DNA from: Halomonas sp. 328
GTDB taxonomy: Bacteria > Pseudomonadota > Gammaproteobacteria > Pseudomonadales > Halomonadaceae
DNA: 64,000 nt
Assembly: GCF_015645095.1 (NCBI RefSeq)
Contig: NZ_JADOTW010000003.1
Coordinates: 117,974 to 181,973 of the forward strand
Direction: 5' to 3'
Shown here: piece after piece, positions 17,870-28,233 of the stretch
How the letters are laid out: each line of letters opens with the position of its first letter
Position numbering within the stretch: position 1 is the stretch's first letter
The notes under the pieces: model-generated
Told to the model about the DNA's origin: nothing
The model's input: the letters and a program-made list of their open reading frames with translations, nothing else
Databases searched by the model: none
Made by a program: the position numbers and the translations under genes

Positions 17870-18805
17870 ATGTTTCCGACCCGCCGCCACACCGTCGCCG
17901 ACTTCCTCGGCTACGGCCGCCGCTACCAGATCGATTACCGCTTCCCGGCGGCGCCGAGCCAGCCGGCGCGCGCCGCCCGGCTGCCCATCGCCCAGGGCCG
18001 GGTGGAAGAGGTCGCGCTGACGGCGGGGGCCGAGCTGGTGCTCTCCGACCTGGAGGTGGTCCAGCCCTATGCCTCCCGCTCCCGGGGCCAGGCGGCGCTG
18101 CTGATCGTGGCGGTAATGGAGGGGCGCGTGCGCCTGGGGCTGGCGGGCAGGGAGCGCTGGCTCACCGCCGGCGAGGCCTACACCCTGCGCCTCGACGACC
18201 GCCAGGTGCTCGGTGCCCACCAGCCCGCCGGCCAGCGCCTGCGCACCCTGAGCCTGGCTTTGAGCGATGAGGCCCTGGGCCAGTGGTGCGACTCGCTCCC
18301 CGCGGCGGCCCCATACGCCTGGTCGCTGCCCAATGCCCTGGCCCTGACCCTGGAGCAGGGCTATCGCAGCGGCCTCTCCGGCCAGTCGCGCCGTCTCTTC
18401 CTGCAGGGGCTGGCGCTGCAGCTGCTGGCCCAGGGGCTCACGCCCCCCGCTCCGGAACGCCTCCCGGCCACGGCCACCGCGACGACCCCGGCCAGGCGCC
18501 TGGAGGCGGTTCGCCGCCTGCTCGAGGAGCATCCCGAGCGGGAACATGACCTGGCGGCCCTGGCGAGCCTGGCCGCCATGAGCCCCAGCACCCTGGCGCG
18601 CCGCTTCCGCGCCGCCTACGGCTGCTCGCCCATCGACTACCTGCGCCGCCGGCGCCTGGCCCGGGCCCGGGAGCTGCTGCTCGGCGGCCATAGCGTCCAG
18701 CAGGCCGCCCACCTGAGCGGCTATCGCCACGCCAGCAACTTCATCACCGCCTTCCGCCGCACCTATGGCGTCTCGCCGGGGAGCCTGGCGAGTTCCCGCC
18801 ACTAA
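17870..18805 (+). CDS. AraC-family transcriptional regulator (siderophore block)
   Basis: The 311-residue protein has a variable N-terminal half and a C-terminal double helix-turn-helix (about 205-305) with SLAAMSPSTLARRFRAAYG and the second helix around HLSGYRHASNFITAFRRTYG. It lies 15 bases after fhuF and directly before a second receptor gene. The position resembles PchR/YbtA-type activators that respond to the ferric siderophore. The ligand is inferred from context only. Confidence 0.85.
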   Translation: MFPTRRHTVADFLGYGRRYQIDYRFPAAPSQPARAARLPIAQGRVEEVALTAGAELVLSDLEVVQPYASRSRGQAALLIVAVMEGRVRLGLAGRERWLTAGEAYTLRLDDRQVLGAHQPAGQRLRTLSLALSDEALGQWCDSLPAAAPYAWSLPNALALTLEQGYRSGLSGQSRRLFLQGLALQLLAQGLTPPAPERLPATATATTPARRLEAVRRLLEEHPEREHDLAALASLAAMSPSTLARRFRAAYGCSPIDYLRRRRLARARELLLGGHSVQQAAHLSGYRHASNFITAFRRTYGVSPGSLASSRH

Positions 18806-18861
18806 GGCAGGCTGGGGCCCGCCCATAACCCCTTGCGCGGCGCGCATAACTCGCCGGGGCG

Positions 18862-18880
18862 AATAAGTGGAACAATTCTC
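18862..18880. promoter_or_regulatory. Possible Fur box upstream of the second receptor
   Basis: A 19-mer beginning AATAAGTGGAACAATT matches the Fur consensus at about 11 of 19 positions and lies 31 bases before the receptor ATG. The match is modest. Regulation by the AraC protein encoded just upstream is an alternative or addition. Confidence 0.35.
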
Positions 18881-18910
18881 ACTTTCACAGCAACCCTCCG
18901 AGTGTGATCC

Positions 18911-20986
18911 ATGCCCCGCTTGCATCGCCTGACCCTCGCCATCGCCCTGGCCTCCGCCCCGCTCTCCACGCCGCTGCTGGCCGACGAGGCCCTGGAGACC
19001 CTGACGGTCACCTCCAGCGCCGCCACCAAGACCGAGACGCCCTTTATCGAGACGCCCCAGGCGATCTCGGTGGTCGAGCGGGAGGACTGGGAGACCCGCG
19101 GCGCCGAGAGCGTCCAGCGCGCCGCCGACTATACCCCCGGCGTCTTCACCAACCAGATCGGCGCCTCCAACCGCTACGACTACCTGGTGCTGCGCGGCTT
19201 CGCCGACGGCAGCATCAACAACACCTTCCTCGATGGCCTCAAGGTGATGAGCGACGGCGGCTCCTTCAGTTCACTGGTGATCGATCCCTGGTTCCTGGAG
19301 CGTATCGAAGTGGTCAAGGGGCCGGCCTCGGTGCTCTATGGCCGCGCCTCCCCGGGGGGCCTGGTGGCCCAGACCAGTCGCCGCCCGGAATTCGAGTCTG
19401 GCGGCGAGCTGCGCCTGCGCCTGGGCAACAATGCCCAGCGCAGTGCCGCCTTCGACGTCACCGGCCCGCTGGACGCCGAGCGCCGCCTGGCCTTCCGCCT
19501 CACCGGCCTGGCCCGGGCCGCCGATACCCAGTTCGGCCCGGTGGAGGAGCGGCGCTACGCCATCGCCCCCCAGCTCAGCTGGGACATCAGCGACGCCACC
19601 AGCCTGACCCTCCACGCCTACCTGCAGCGCGACCCGGAGGGCGGCTACCATGCCGGCCTGCCCTTCGAGGGCACGGTGGTGGATCGTAACGGCCGCCGCA
19701 TCGCCAACACCTTCTTCGAGGGCGAGGAGGCCTTCGAGACATTCGAGCGCGACCAGCTCATGGTCGGCTATGAGTTCGAGCATCGCTTCCATGACGGCCT
19801 GAGCGCCCGCCAGCGGCTGCGCTATACCGAGACCGAGGTGGAGCTGGCCCAGGTCTACGCCTACGGCTGGGCCTCGCCCACCGAGCTCAACCGCTACTTC
19901 TCCGGCGGCGACGAGTCCCTCGATGCCCTGACCGTGGATAACCAGCTGGAGGCGCGCCTGGCCACCGGCGGCGTGGATCACACCCTGCTGCTGGGCCTGG
20001 ACCATCAGCGGCGCAACAACGACGTCACCTGGACCTCCGGGGCCTTCCCGGCCATCGACGCCTTCGATCCCCAGTACGGCGCCGGGCCCAGCATGATGTT
20101 CCCGGAGGTACGCCAGCGCCGTGAGCTGGAGCAGACCGGCCTCTACCTCCAGGATCAGCTGGCCTTCGGCAACTGGCGGGCCAACCTCGGCCTGCGCCAC
20201 GACTGGGTGGATATCACCAACAGCGACCCGGTGAGCGGCACCCAAAGCGTGCTGAACGACACCCAGGTCAGCGGCCGCGCCGGCCTGCTCTATGCGTTCG
20301 ACAATGGCCTGGCGCCCTATGCCAGCTACTCCACCTCCTTCAGTCCCAACAGCACCACCGACCAGGACGGCGACCTGCTGGCCCCCACCGAGGGCGAACA
20401 GTGGGAACTGGGCCTGAAGTACCAGCCCCCGGGGACGCGCAATCGCTACAGCCTCGCCCTCTTCGATATCACCCAGGAGAACGTCTCCGCCAAGCGGCCC
20501 AACGAGACCTTCTATCGGGCCACCGGCGAGATCCAATCCCGTGGCGTCGAACTGGAGGCGCATCACCAGTTGACCGAGGCCCTCTCGCTACAGGCCGCCT
20601 ACGGCTACACCGACGTGACCCTGGAGAAGACCGGCGACGCCACCCAGGGCAATCGCAGCAACCAGGTGCCGCGCCACCAGCTCGCGGTCTGGGGCCACTA
20701 TACCGCCCTGGCCGGTGCCCTGGCCGGCCTGGACGCGGGACTCGGCGTGCGCCATCACGCCGATATCCACGCCGACGACGCCAATACCCAGCGGGTGCCG
20801 GACACCACCCTGGTCGACGCCACCCTGGGCTATGACCTGAGCCGCCTGGGCCTCGACGGCATGAGCGCGCGCCTCAACGTCAGCAACCTGCTCGACGAGA
20901 CGTACGTGGCCTCCTGCTACGACCTCAACTTCTGCTACTTCGGCGCCGAGCGCAGCGTTACCGCGACCCTGAACTACCGCTTCTGA
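18911..20986 (+). CDS. TonB-dependent siderophore receptor
   Basis: This is a 691-residue receptor with a signal peptide (LTLAIALASAPLSTPLLA), a TonB-box-like ETLTVTS segment, a plug (about 45-165, including LRGFADGSINNTFLDGLK and GPASVLYGRASPGGLV) and a barrel ending in TATLNYRF with a terminal Phe. It is of the FhuA/FpvA siderophore class. A Cys pair near the C-terminus (SCYDLNFCYFG) is common in this class. It is a different type from the IutA-like receptor upstream, so the block probably handles at least two ferric siderophores. Confidence 0.9.
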   Translation: MPRLHRLTLAIALASAPLSTPLLADEALETLTVTSSAATKTETPFIETPQAISVVEREDWETRGAESVQRAADYTPGVFTNQIGASNRYDYLVLRGFADGSINNTFLDGLKVMSDGGSFSSLVIDPWFLERIEVVKGPASVLYGRASPGGLVAQTSRRPEFESGGELRLRLGNNAQRSAAFDVTGPLDAERRLAFRLTGLARAADTQFGPVEERRYAIAPQLSWDISDATSLTLHAYLQRDPEGGYHAGLPFEGTVVDRNGRRIANTFFEGEEAFETFERDQLMVGYEFEHRFHDGLSARQRLRYTETEVELAQVYAYGWASPTELNRYFSGGDESLDALTVDNQLEARLATGGVDHTLLLGLDHQRRNNDVTWTSGAFPAIDAFDPQYGAGPSMMFPEVRQRRELEQTGLYLQDQLAFGNWRANLGLRHDWVDITNSDPVSGTQSVLNDTQVSGRAGLLYAFDNGLAPYASYSTSFSPNSTTDQDGDLLAPTEGEQWELGLKYQPPGTRNRYSLALFDITQENVSAKRPNETFYRATGEIQSRGVELEAHHQLTEALSLQAAYGYTDVTLEKTGDATQGNRSNQVPRHQLAVWGHYTALAGALAGLDAGLGVRHHADIHADDANTQRVPDTTLVDATLGYDLSRLGLDGMSARLNVSNLLDETYVASCYDLNFCYFGAERSVTATLNYRF

Positions 20987-21019
20987 ACTACCGCTTGTGA
21001 GTCGTGCCCAGCACACAAA

Positions 21020-21041
21020 ACGGCGGCCCTCGGGCCGCCGT
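21020..21041. terminator. Bidirectional hairpin terminator
   Basis: The arms CGGCGGCCC (21021-21029) and GGGCCGCCG (21032-21040) form a strong stem preceded by AAAA and followed by TT. It lies between the convergent receptor and ABC exporter genes, so it can end transcription from both sides. Confidence 0.75.
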
Positions 21042-21072
21042 TATGCGTCTAGTGCGAAGCCACCCGGTGGCG

Positions 21073-22872
21073 TCAGAACACCGACGAGACCGCCGCCTCG
21101 GCGCTGCCGGTCTGTACCCGCCACTGGGCGGCGTAGCGCCCCTCGGCGGCCAGCAGCTCGGCATGGCTGCCCCGCTCCACCACTCGGCCCCCTTCCACCA
21201 CGGCGATCTGGTCCGCATGCACGATGGTGGAGAGGCGGTGGGCGATCATGATCACGGTGCGGCCATGGGCGATCTTGCGCAGGGAGCGCTGGATGGCCGC
21301 CTCGGTCTCGTTGTCCACGGCGCTGGTGGCCTCATCCAGCACCAGGATGGGCGGGTCCTTGAGCAGCGCCCGGGCCAGCGACAGGCGCTGGCGCTGGCCA
21401 CCGGAGAGGCGCACGCCGCGCTCGCCCACCGGGGTGTCGAGGCCCTGGGGCAGGGCCTGGATGAACTCCCAGGCCTCGGCGGTACGGGCCGCCTCGATGA
21501 TCTCGGCTTCCGCGGCCTCCGGCTTGCCATAGGCGATATTGTCGCGAATCGAGCCCTCGAACAGGTAGACGTCCTGGCTGACCAGGCCGATGGCGCCGCG
21601 CAGGGAGGCGAGGCTCACCGCGTCGATGGGCTGGCCGTCGATCAGCACCCGACCGGCGCTGGGGTCGTAGAAACGCAGCAGCAGCTTGATCAGGGTCGAC
21701 TTGCCGGAGCCGGTGGCCCCCACCAGGGCGAGGGTATTCCCCGCCGGTACCGCGAGGTCGACCGCCTCCACCCCCGCACCGCCATTGGCATAGCGGAAGC
21801 TCACCGCCTCGAAGCGCACCTCCCCGCGCACCGGCGCCGGCAGCGCCGCCTCGCCGTTGTCCTTGACGGTGATCGGCACGCCCAGCAGGTCGAGGATGCG
21901 CCGGGTGCTGGCCATGGCCCGCTCGAAGAGGTCGATCACCTCGGCCAGGCCGGTCAGCGGCCAGAGCAGCCGCTGGGTGAGGAACACCAGCACCCCGTAG
22001 GCGCCCACGTTGAGGTCGCCGCGCAGGGCCAGCATGCCGCCCACGGTGAAGGTGGCCAGGAAGCCGGCCAGGATCGCCATGCGGATCACCGGGATAAAGG
22101 CCGAGCTGACGCGAATCGCCCGGCGGTTGGCCTCCACATAGGCCTCGCTGGTCTGGCGCAGCCGCTCCGCCTCCCGGGCCTCGCTGGTAAAGCTCTTGAT
22201 GGTGGCGATGCCCGCCAGGTTGTTGGCCAGGCGGCTGGAGAGGTCGCCCACCTTCTCGCGCACGTCGGCATAGAGGGGGCCGGCCTTGCGCTGGAAGTAG
22301 AAGGCGCCCCAGACGATCAGCGGGATCGGCGTGAAGGCGAGCAGGGCGATCAGCGGCGAGATCACGAAGAAGACCGCGCCCACCGCCAGCACCGTGACCC
22401 CCACCTGGATCAGCGAGTTGGCGCCCCCGTCCAGGAAACGCTCCAGCTGGTTGACGTCGTCGTTCATGGTGGCGACGAGCTGCCCCGAGCTCTTCGACTC
22501 GAAGTAGGCCATGTCCAGGCGCTGGGCATGCTCGTAGGTGTCCAGGCGCAGGTCGGCCTGCAGGCGCTGGGCCAGGTTGCGCCAGAGGATCTTGTAGAGG
22601 TACTCGAAGAGCGACTCGCCGGCCCAGATAAAGAAGGTCAGCACCGCCAGGATCATGATCTGCTCCTGGGGGGTGTCGAAGCCGAGGCGCGCCACGAAGC
22701 TGCGCTCCTGGTTGACCACCACGTCGATGGCCACCCCGATCAGGATCTCCGGGGCGATATCGAAGAGCTTGTTGATGATGGAGCAGCTGGTGGCGGCGAC
22801 GATGCGACGGCGATAGCCCCGGGCGTAGCGCAGCAGGCGCACCAGGGCATGGAAACTGGAGGTGTGGGACAT
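21073..22872 (-). CDS. ABC exporter, fused membrane and ATPase domains (MsbA/MDR type)
   Basis: The 599-residue half-transporter has six N-terminal membrane helices (about 20-315) and a nucleotide-binding domain with Walker [10 protein letters not shown] at about 383-391, signature [10 protein letters not shown] near 490, and Walker [13 protein letters not shown]. It would act as a homodimer. It is on the opposite strand to the iron genes on both sides, so a role in siderophore export is only suggested by location. Lipid or drug export is equally possible. AAGGAAG lies before the ATG. Confidence 0.9.
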   Translation of the reverse strand: MSHTSSFHALVRLLRYARGYRRRIVAATSCSIINKLFDIAPEILIGVAIDVVVNQERSFVARLGFDTPQEQIMILAVLTFFIWAGESLFEYLYKILWRNLAQRLQADLRLDTYEHAQRLDMAYFESKSSGQLVATMNDDVNQLERFLDGGANSLIQVGVTVLAVGAVFFVISPLIALLAFTPIPLIVWGAFYFQRKAGPLYADVREKVGDLSSRLANNLAGIATIKSFTSEAREAERLRQTSEAYVEANRRAIRVSSAFIPVIRMAILAGFLATFTVGGMLALRGDLNVGAYGVLVFLTQRLLWPLTGLAEVIDLFERAMASTRRILDLLGVPITVKDNGEAALPAPVRGEVRFEAVSFRYANGGAGVEAVDLAVPAGNTLALVGATGSGKSTLIKLLLRFYDPSAGRVLIDGQPIDAVSLASLRGAIGLVSQDVYLFEGSIRDNIAYGKPEAAEAEIIEAARTAEAWEFIQALPQGLDTPVGERGVRLSGGQRQRLSLARALLKDPPILVLDEATSAVDNETEAAIQRSLRKIAHGRTVIMIAHRLSTIVHADQIAVVEGGRVVERGSHAELLAAEGRYAAQWRVQTGSAEAAVSSVF

Positions 22873-23007
22873 GGGGCTTCCTTTCTTGATAGCCCGCTAA
22901 GGGTAGTGGATTTCCCCCGGCGACACCATGCCATCATGATTGATAAAGCTTCTTGTTTGACTTAACCTTCGCAACCGATATTGACTCGCCCCGCCGGGAG
23001 AATCGCC

Positions 23008-23775
23008 ATGTTCGAGACCCATGCCGCCACCTTCGCGGTGGACGGCAAGCGCCTGCTGCAGCCCACCGAGCTGTGCCTCGAAGAGGGCAAGGTGCATGGC
23101 CTGATCGGCCATAACGGCTCCGGCAAGTCGACCCTGCTCAAGCTGCTGGCCCGCCAGCAGCCGGCGAGCGGCGGCGAGGTGCGTCTCGATGGCCGGCCGC
23201 TCGCCGCCTGGGGACAGCGCGAGTTCGCCCGCCGGGTCGCCTACCTGCCCCAGCACCTGCCCGCCACCGACAGCCTGACCGGCCGCGAGCTGGTGGCCTT
23301 CGGCCGCTACCCCTGGCACGGCCTGCTGGGCCGCCACGGCGCCGAGGACCAGGCGGCCATCGAGCGCGCCCTGGCGCTGACCCACACCGAGCGCTTCGCC
23401 GACCGCCTGGTGGATACCCTCTCCGGCGGCGAGCGCCAGCGCCTCTGGCTGGCCATGCTGCTGGCCCAGGGCAGCGGCTTCCTGCTCCTCGACGAGCCCC
23501 TGGCGGCCCTGGATATCGCCCACCAGGTGGAGGTGCTGGCGCTGATCCGCCGCCTCTGCGCCGAGCTGGGCCTGGGGGTGATCATCGTCCTCCACGACAT
23601 CAACCTGGCGGCCCGCTACTGCGACCGCCTGGTGGCCCTGCACGGCGGCCGCCTGCTGGCCCAGGGCGAGCCCGCCGCGCTGATGAACGACGCCACCCTG
23701 GAGGCGATCTACGGCCTGGCGCTGCGGGTGGTGCCGCACCCCAGCGGCGCCCACCCCATGGCGGTGGTGCCCTAG
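23008..23775 (+). CDS. fhuC: Iron-siderophore ABC transporter ATPase
   Basis: The 255-residue ATPase has Walker A GHNGSGKST at 34-42, the signature LSGGERQRL at about 139, and LLLDEPLAALD at about 160-170. It is close to FhuC. It powers import by the permease encoded two genes downstream. I place the start at ATG 23008 behind CGGGAG rather than at the upstream in-frame TTG (22981). It is followed by fhuD after only 3 bases. Confidence 0.9.
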   Translation: MFETHAATFAVDGKRLLQPTELCLEEGKVHGLIGHNGSGKSTLLKLLARQQPASGGEVRLDGRPLAAWGQREFARRVAYLPQHLPATDSLTGRELVAFGRYPWHGLLGRHGAEDQAAIERALALTHTERFADRLVDTLSGGERQRLWLAMLLAQGSGFLLLDEPLAALDIAHQVEVLALIRRLCAELGLGVIIVLHDINLAARYCDRLVALHGGRLLAQGEPAALMNDATLEAIYGLALRVVPHPSGAHPMAVVP

Positions 23776-23778
23776 GCC

Positions 23779-24657
23779 ATGCTGCGAGTCCGCCACCTGG
23801 CGCGCCTGGCCACCCTGGCCCTGCTGCTCACCACGCCCTTCACCGCTCCCCTCGCCCAAGCGGAAGACGATGCGCCCCGCCTGGCCAGCCTCGACTGGAC
23901 CCTGGCCGAGACCCTGGTGGCCCTGGGCCATCCCCCGGTGGCGGTGGGCCAGGTGCCGGCCTACCACGCCTGGGTGGGAGAGCCGGCGCTGCCCGACTCG
24001 GTGATCGACCTGGGCCTGCGCAGCCAGCCCAACCTGGAGCGGCTGGCCGCCCTGGCCCCGGAGGGCATCCTAATCTCGCCGATGTTCGCCAACCTGACGC
24101 CGCGCCTCGAGCGCATCGCCCCGGTCAGCGAGCTGGCCCTCTATGCCCCCGGCGAGGCCACCTGGTCGCAGCTGCTGGCCCTGACCCGGGCGCTGGCGGC
24201 GCGGGTCGAGGACCCCGCCGCCGGCGAGGCGCTGATCGACGCCAGCGAGGCGCGCCTGGCCCAGCTGCGCGAGGGCCTGCCCGAGGCCAATGAACCGCTG
24301 CTGATCGTGCAATTCATGGATGCCCGCCATGTGCGGGTGTTCGGCGCCAATGGCCTCTTCCAAGCGGTGCTGGAGCGCCTGGGGCTGGAGAACGCCTGGA
24401 CGCGCCCCACCAATGCCTGGGGCTTCAGCCTGGCGAGCCTGGAGGAGCTGGCCACCCTCGAGGCGCGCCTGGTGGTGGTGGAACCCTACCCCCGGGGCGT
24501 CGAGGCACGGCTCGCCGATAGCGGCCTCTGGCAACACCAGCCCAGCGTCGCGGCCGACCGGGTGATCACCCTGCCACCGGTGTGGAGCTTCGGCGCCCTG
24601 CCCTCGGCAGTGCGCTTCGCCGAACTCCTGGCCAATGCCCTGGAGAGCCAGCCATGA
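23779..24657 (+). CDS. fhuD: Periplasmic iron-siderophore-binding protein
   Basis: The 292-residue FhuD-like protein has a signal peptide ([18 protein letters not shown]) and a helical-backbone binding fold: [24 protein letters not shown] is the standard opening (residues about 33-57). It collects hydroxamate-type ferric siderophores in the periplasm and passes them to FhuB. The stop overlaps the fhuB start (ATGA). There is no lipobox, so it is likely soluble. Confidence 0.88.
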   Translation: MLRVRHLARLATLALLLTTPFTAPLAQAEDDAPRLASLDWTLAETLVALGHPPVAVGQVPAYHAWVGEPALPDSVIDLGLRSQPNLERLAALAPEGILISPMFANLTPRLERIAPVSELALYAPGEATWSQLLALTRALAARVEDPAAGEALIDASEARLAQLREGLPEANEPLLIVQFMDARHVRVFGANGLFQAVLERLGLENAWTRPTNAWGFSLASLEELATLEARLVVVEPYPRGVEARLADSGLWQHQPSVAADRVITLPPVWSFGALPSAVRFAELLANALESQP

Positions 24658-26648
24658 CCGCGACGCCTCTAACGCACCAACCGCATCGACCACGCCTGGC
24701 CCCCTGGCTGGGGCTCGCCCTGCTGGGCCTGCTGATGCTGGGCCTGGCCCTGGTCACCCTCGCCGGGCAAGGCGGGGCCGGCGCGGCCTGGCGGGCACTG
24801 TTCGCGGTCACCCCGGGCGATACCGCCAGCCTGGTGCTGCACTACGCCTGGTGGCCGCGCCTGGCCATGGCACTGCTGGCCGGCGGCGGCCTGGCCCTGG
24901 CCGGGGTACTGATGCAGCAGGTGCTGCGCAATCCCCTGGCCGCCCCCACCACCCTGGGAGTGGCCAGCGGCGCCAATCTGGCGCTGATGGCCGCCTCGCT
25001 GATGGCTCCAGGCCTGCTGCTGGGCCGGGAATGGGTGGCGCTGGGTGGCGGCGCCCTGGCCATGGGGCTGGTCATGGCCCTGGCCTGGCGGCGGCGCCTG
25101 GCGCCGCTGGTGGTGGTGCTGGCGGGCCTGGTGGTCAATCTCTACTTTGGCGCCCTGGCCCTGGTGCTGCTGCTCTTTCACCAGGAGGAACTCAAGGGGC
25201 TACTGATCTGGGGCGCCGGCGCCCTGGCCCAGGATGGCTGGGGCGATGCCGCCTTCCTGGCCCCGCGCCTGGCCCTGGGCCTGCTGGCCGCCCTGGTGCT
25301 GCTGCGCCCGCTGCGCCTGCTGGCGCTGGATGACGCCAGCGCCAGTAGCCTGGGGGTCTCCCTCAAGCACCTGCGCCTGGCCGCCCTGGGGCTGGCCATC
25401 TTCCTCACCGCCAGCGTGGTCAGCGTGGTGGGGGTCGTCGGTTTCATCGGCCTGGCGGCGCCCAACCTGGTGCGCCTGGCCGGGGTGCGTGGCCTGGCCG
25501 CCCGGCTGCTGGCCGCCACCCTGCTCGGCGGCCTGCTGCTGGCCACCACCGACCTGCTGCTGCAGGGCGCCGGGCCCTGGCTGCCGACCCTGATTCCCAC
25601 CGGCGCCGCCACCGCCGCCCTGGGGGCGCCCCTGCTGCTATGGCTGATCCCGCGGCTGCGCCTCGCCGACAAGGCCCCGCCCACGGCCACGCCGGGGCTC
25701 GGCCCCCGCCATCCCGCCCCGGCGCGGCTGGCCGGCGTGCTCGCCCTGGCACTGGGCGCCGCCCTGGTGGTCGCCCTGTGCTGGGGCCAGGGCGCCCAGG
25801 GCTGGCAGTGGCTGACCCATTGGGACGTGCTGGAGTGGCGCCTGCCACGCCTGGCGGCGGCCGCCGCCAGCGGCGTGCTGCTGGCCCTGGCCGGCACCCT
25901 GCTGCAGCGGCTGACCGCCAACCCCATGGCCAGCCCCGAGCTGCTGGGCATCAGCGGCGGCAGCGCCATGGCACTGATGGCGGCGATCTTCCTGCTGCCG
26001 GCGCCGGGCAATCTGGCCCTGGTGGCGGCGGGCACCCTGGGCGCCCTGGCCAGCCTGGCGGTGCTGGTGGGCATCAACCGCCGCAGCGGCCTGCGCCCGG
26101 AGCGGCTGCTGCTCACCGGGGTGGCCATCACCGCCCTCTTCGATGCGGTGCGCGCCATGGTGCTGGCCGGCGGCGACCCCCGCGGCCAGTTGATCCTGGC
26201 CTGGCTCTCCGGCTCCACCTACTACGTCGAGGCGGGCAGCGCCCTGACGGTATCGCTCCTGGCCCTGCTTCTCGGCCTGGCGACCCTGCCCTTCGCCCGC
26301 TGGCTGGATATCCTGCCGCTGGGCGCCGCCAGCAGCCAGGCCCTGGGCATCCGCCTCAACCGGGCGCGGCTGGCGCTGCTGCTGCTGGTGGCGCTGCTCA
26401 CCGCCTGCGCCACCCTGGTGGTGGGGCCGCTCTCCTTCGTCGGCCTGCTGGCCCCGCACCTGGCGCGCCTGCTGGGCTTCGCCCGGGCCCGCGGCCAGCT
26501 CGTCGGCGCGGCCCTACTGGGCGCCCTGCTGATGGTGCTGGCGGACTGGCTGGGCCGCCAACTGCTGTTCCCCGACGAGATCCCCGCCGGCATCGTCGCC
26601 TCGCTGATCGGCGGCAGCTACTTTATCTGGCGCCTGCGCCGGCTTTGA
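24654..26648 (+). CDS. fhuB: Iron-siderophore permease with two fused halves
   Basis: The 664-residue membrane protein contains two homologous FecCD-type halves (about 1-335 and 350-664), as in E. coli FhuB (about 660). Each half carries the G-x-x-x-Q motif region (for example [17 protein letters not shown] and [17 protein letters not shown]) and the conserved [14 protein letters not shown] / [17 protein letters not shown] loops that contact FhuC. The ATG at 24654 overlaps the fhuD stop. With fhuC and fhuD it forms a complete importer. Confidence 0.92.
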   Translation: MTATPLTHQPHRPRLAPWLGLALLGLLMLGLALVTLAGQGGAGAAWRALFAVTPGDTASLVLHYAWWPRLAMALLAGGGLALAGVLMQQVLRNPLAAPTTLGVASGANLALMAASLMAPGLLLGREWVALGGGALAMGLVMALAWRRRLAPLVVVLAGLVVNLYFGALALVLLLFHQEELKGLLIWGAGALAQDGWGDAAFLAPRLALGLLAALVLLRPLRLLALDDASASSLGVSLKHLRLAALGLAIFLTASVVSVVGVVGFIGLAAPNLVRLAGVRGLAARLLAATLLGGLLLATTDLLLQGAGPWLPTLIPTGAATAALGAPLLLWLIPRLRLADKAPPTATPGLGPRHPAPARLAGVLALALGAALVVALCWGQGAQGWQWLTHWDVLEWRLPRLAAAAASGVLLALAGTLLQRLTANPMASPELLGISGGSAMALMAAIFLLPAPGNLALVAAGTLGALASLAVLVGINRRSGLRPERLLLTGVAITALFDAVRAMVLAGGDPRGQLILAWLSGSTYYVEAGSALTVSLLALLLGLATLPFARWLDILPLGAASSQALGIRLNRARLALLLLVALLTACATLVVGPLSFVGLLAPHLARLLGFARARGQLVGAALLGALLMVLADWLGRQLLFPDEIPAGIVASLIGGSYFIWRLRRL

Positions 26649-26657
26649 TGCCCATAA

Positions 26658-26691
26658 ACGCCGAGGCCCGCCGAATGGCGGGCCTTGGTGT
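26658..26691. terminator. Terminator after fhuB, shared with the convergent ridA
   Basis: A 15-bp stem with two G-T pairs (26658-26672 with 26677-26691, loop GAAT) is followed by TTCT on the plus strand. It separates two convergent genes. Confidence 0.75.
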
Positions 26692-26721
26692 TTCTTACGG
26701 CAGGCGCGAAGGCGGCGAGCC

Positions 26722-27081
26722 TTAGCCCTTCACCACGGCGGTGACGGTGATCTCCACCTTCAGCTCGTCGGCGGGCATGGGGGCGGTGATGCAGGTGCGC
26801 GCCGGGGCGTGGCCCTCGGGCACCCAGGCGTCCCAGACCGCGTTCATGGCGGCGAAGTCGGCGCCATCCTTGAGGTAGATAGTGGCGGAGAGCAGGTGCT
26901 CGCGATCGGAGCCGATCTCGGCGAGCAGCGCATCGACCCGGGCCAGCATGCTCTCGGTCTGGGCGGTGATATCGCCGTGGCGGGCCTCGGGGCCGGCCAC
27001 CTGGCCGCACAGGTGGGCCACGCCGTTATGGATGACGGCGCGGCTCATGCGGGTCTTGGTGTCGTGACGCTGGATGCTCAT
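26722..27081 (-). CDS. RidA-family protein (Rid/YjgF)
   Basis: The 119-residue protein has the YjgF fold with the conserved Arg in [19 protein letters not shown] near the C-terminus, which in active RidA binds the carboxylate of the imine substrate. RidA hydrolyses reactive 2-aminoacrylate-type intermediates produced by PLP enzymes. The start at 27081 is taken because GAGGTAG lies just upstream and the family N-terminus is short. No metabolic partner is directly adjacent. Confidence 0.82.
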   Translation of the reverse strand: MSIQRHDTKTRMSRAVIHNGVAHLCGQVAGPEARHGDITAQTESMLARVDALLAEIGSDREHLLSATIYLKDGADFAAMNAVWDAWVPEGHAPARTCITAPMPADELKVEITVTAVVKG

Positions 27082-27285
27082 GGCTACCTCATTGAAACGG
27101 GGACGAAAGAGAACAAGATGATAACGCACCCCGCCCATTAATCACGGTGATTCACCCCGTTTTTCATGCCTAATGCAGCATAAGAAAATGCATTTCTATC
27201 TCTGCATAGGATTTTTAACCACGATCAAGCCGGCATGGCCCGGCGCTAGCGGCCAAGCCCACCGCACAGAGAGTAACGGGCGCGC

Positions 27286-28140
27286 TTAACGCAGCAGCAG
27301 CACCGGCAGCGTCGCCTTGCGCAGCATGGCGGTGGTGGTGCTGCCCACCAGCAGGTGACGGATCCGCGAGTGGCCATAGGCGCCCATCACCAGCAGGTCG
27401 ATGCCCATCACCTCCTTGTAGTTGCGCAGGGTCTCTTCCACCTCGCCGCTGAGGATCTCCCCCACCGCCTGGTGGTCCGCCTCGCGCAAGGTGGTCAGCG
27501 CCCAGTCGAGCTGGGCACGCAGGTCGGCCAGTTCCGCCCCCACCATCACCACATGGCACTCGCAGCCCCGGAACAGCGGGCTCCTGGCGATCATCTCGAT
27601 GCCCTTGCGGGTGGTCTTGCTGCCGTCGAAGGCGATCAACACCTTCTCGGGGCGGGTGAAGGTGTCGGGGACCATCAGGATGGGGCGGTGCAAGCTGCGC
27701 ACCACCCGTTCCAGGTTGGAGCCCAGGTGGCCGCTGTCCTGCTGGTGGCCTTCGCCACGCTTGCCGATCACCAGCAGGCGGATGTCGTTCTCCAGCTCCG
27801 TCAAGGTCTCCACCAGGGTGCCGTTGCGCTGGCGGCCGGCGGGTTCCGCCACGCCGTCGGCGATGGCCCGCTCCTTGGCCGCCTGGAGCATCAGCCGGCC
27901 CTGCTCCTGGGCCAGCTTGGCGCGCTGCTCGTCGAGGCTGGCCAGCTCCTCCAGCAGGTGCTCCCGGGAGCCCAGGCCGATATTACCGGAGAGGTCCGCC
28001 TCGGCGGTCTGGGGATGGTTGTCCACCACGTGCAGGAAGGTGAGCGGTGCCTCCAGCGCCTGGCTGGCCCAGGCCGCATAGTCGCAGACGCCCGTGGAAA
28101 ACCGCGAACCATCGATGGCAGCCATTACTTGCTCGGTCAT
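27286..28140 (-). CDS. Universal stress protein with two Usp domains
   Basis: The 284 residues form two tandem UspA domains (about 1-145 and 155-284). Each begins with a VMAAIDGS or VLIAFDGSKTT strand and has the G-x2-G-x9-G-S/T nucleotide loop, seen as GKRGEGHQQDSGHLGSNLERV and GAYGHSRIRHLLVGSTT. It is probably an ATP-binding stress protein of the UspE type. It is just downstream of nhaB on the same strand (93-base gap) and may be cotranscribed with it. Confidence 0.9.
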   Translation of the reverse strand: MTEQVMAAIDGSRFSTGVCDYAAWASQALEAPLTFLHVVDNHPQTAEADLSGNIGLGSREHLLEELASLDEQRAKLAQEQGRLMLQAAKERAIADGVAEPAGRQRNGTLVETLTELENDIRLLVIGKRGEGHQQDSGHLGSNLERVVRSLHRPILMVPDTFTRPEKVLIAFDGSKTTRKGIEMIARSPLFRGCECHVVMVGAELADLRAQLDWALTTLREADHQAVGEILSGEVEETLRNYKEVMGIDLLVMGAYGHSRIRHLLVGSTTTAMLRKATLPVLLLR

Positions 28141-28233
28141 GTGCTCGATCCTTTTGCTGGCGTATACCCCGTTTCTACCCTATCGCCGGGCCGGTGAACA
28201 CCCCGTGGGGTGGCCACCGCGCCCTTTCTTGAC

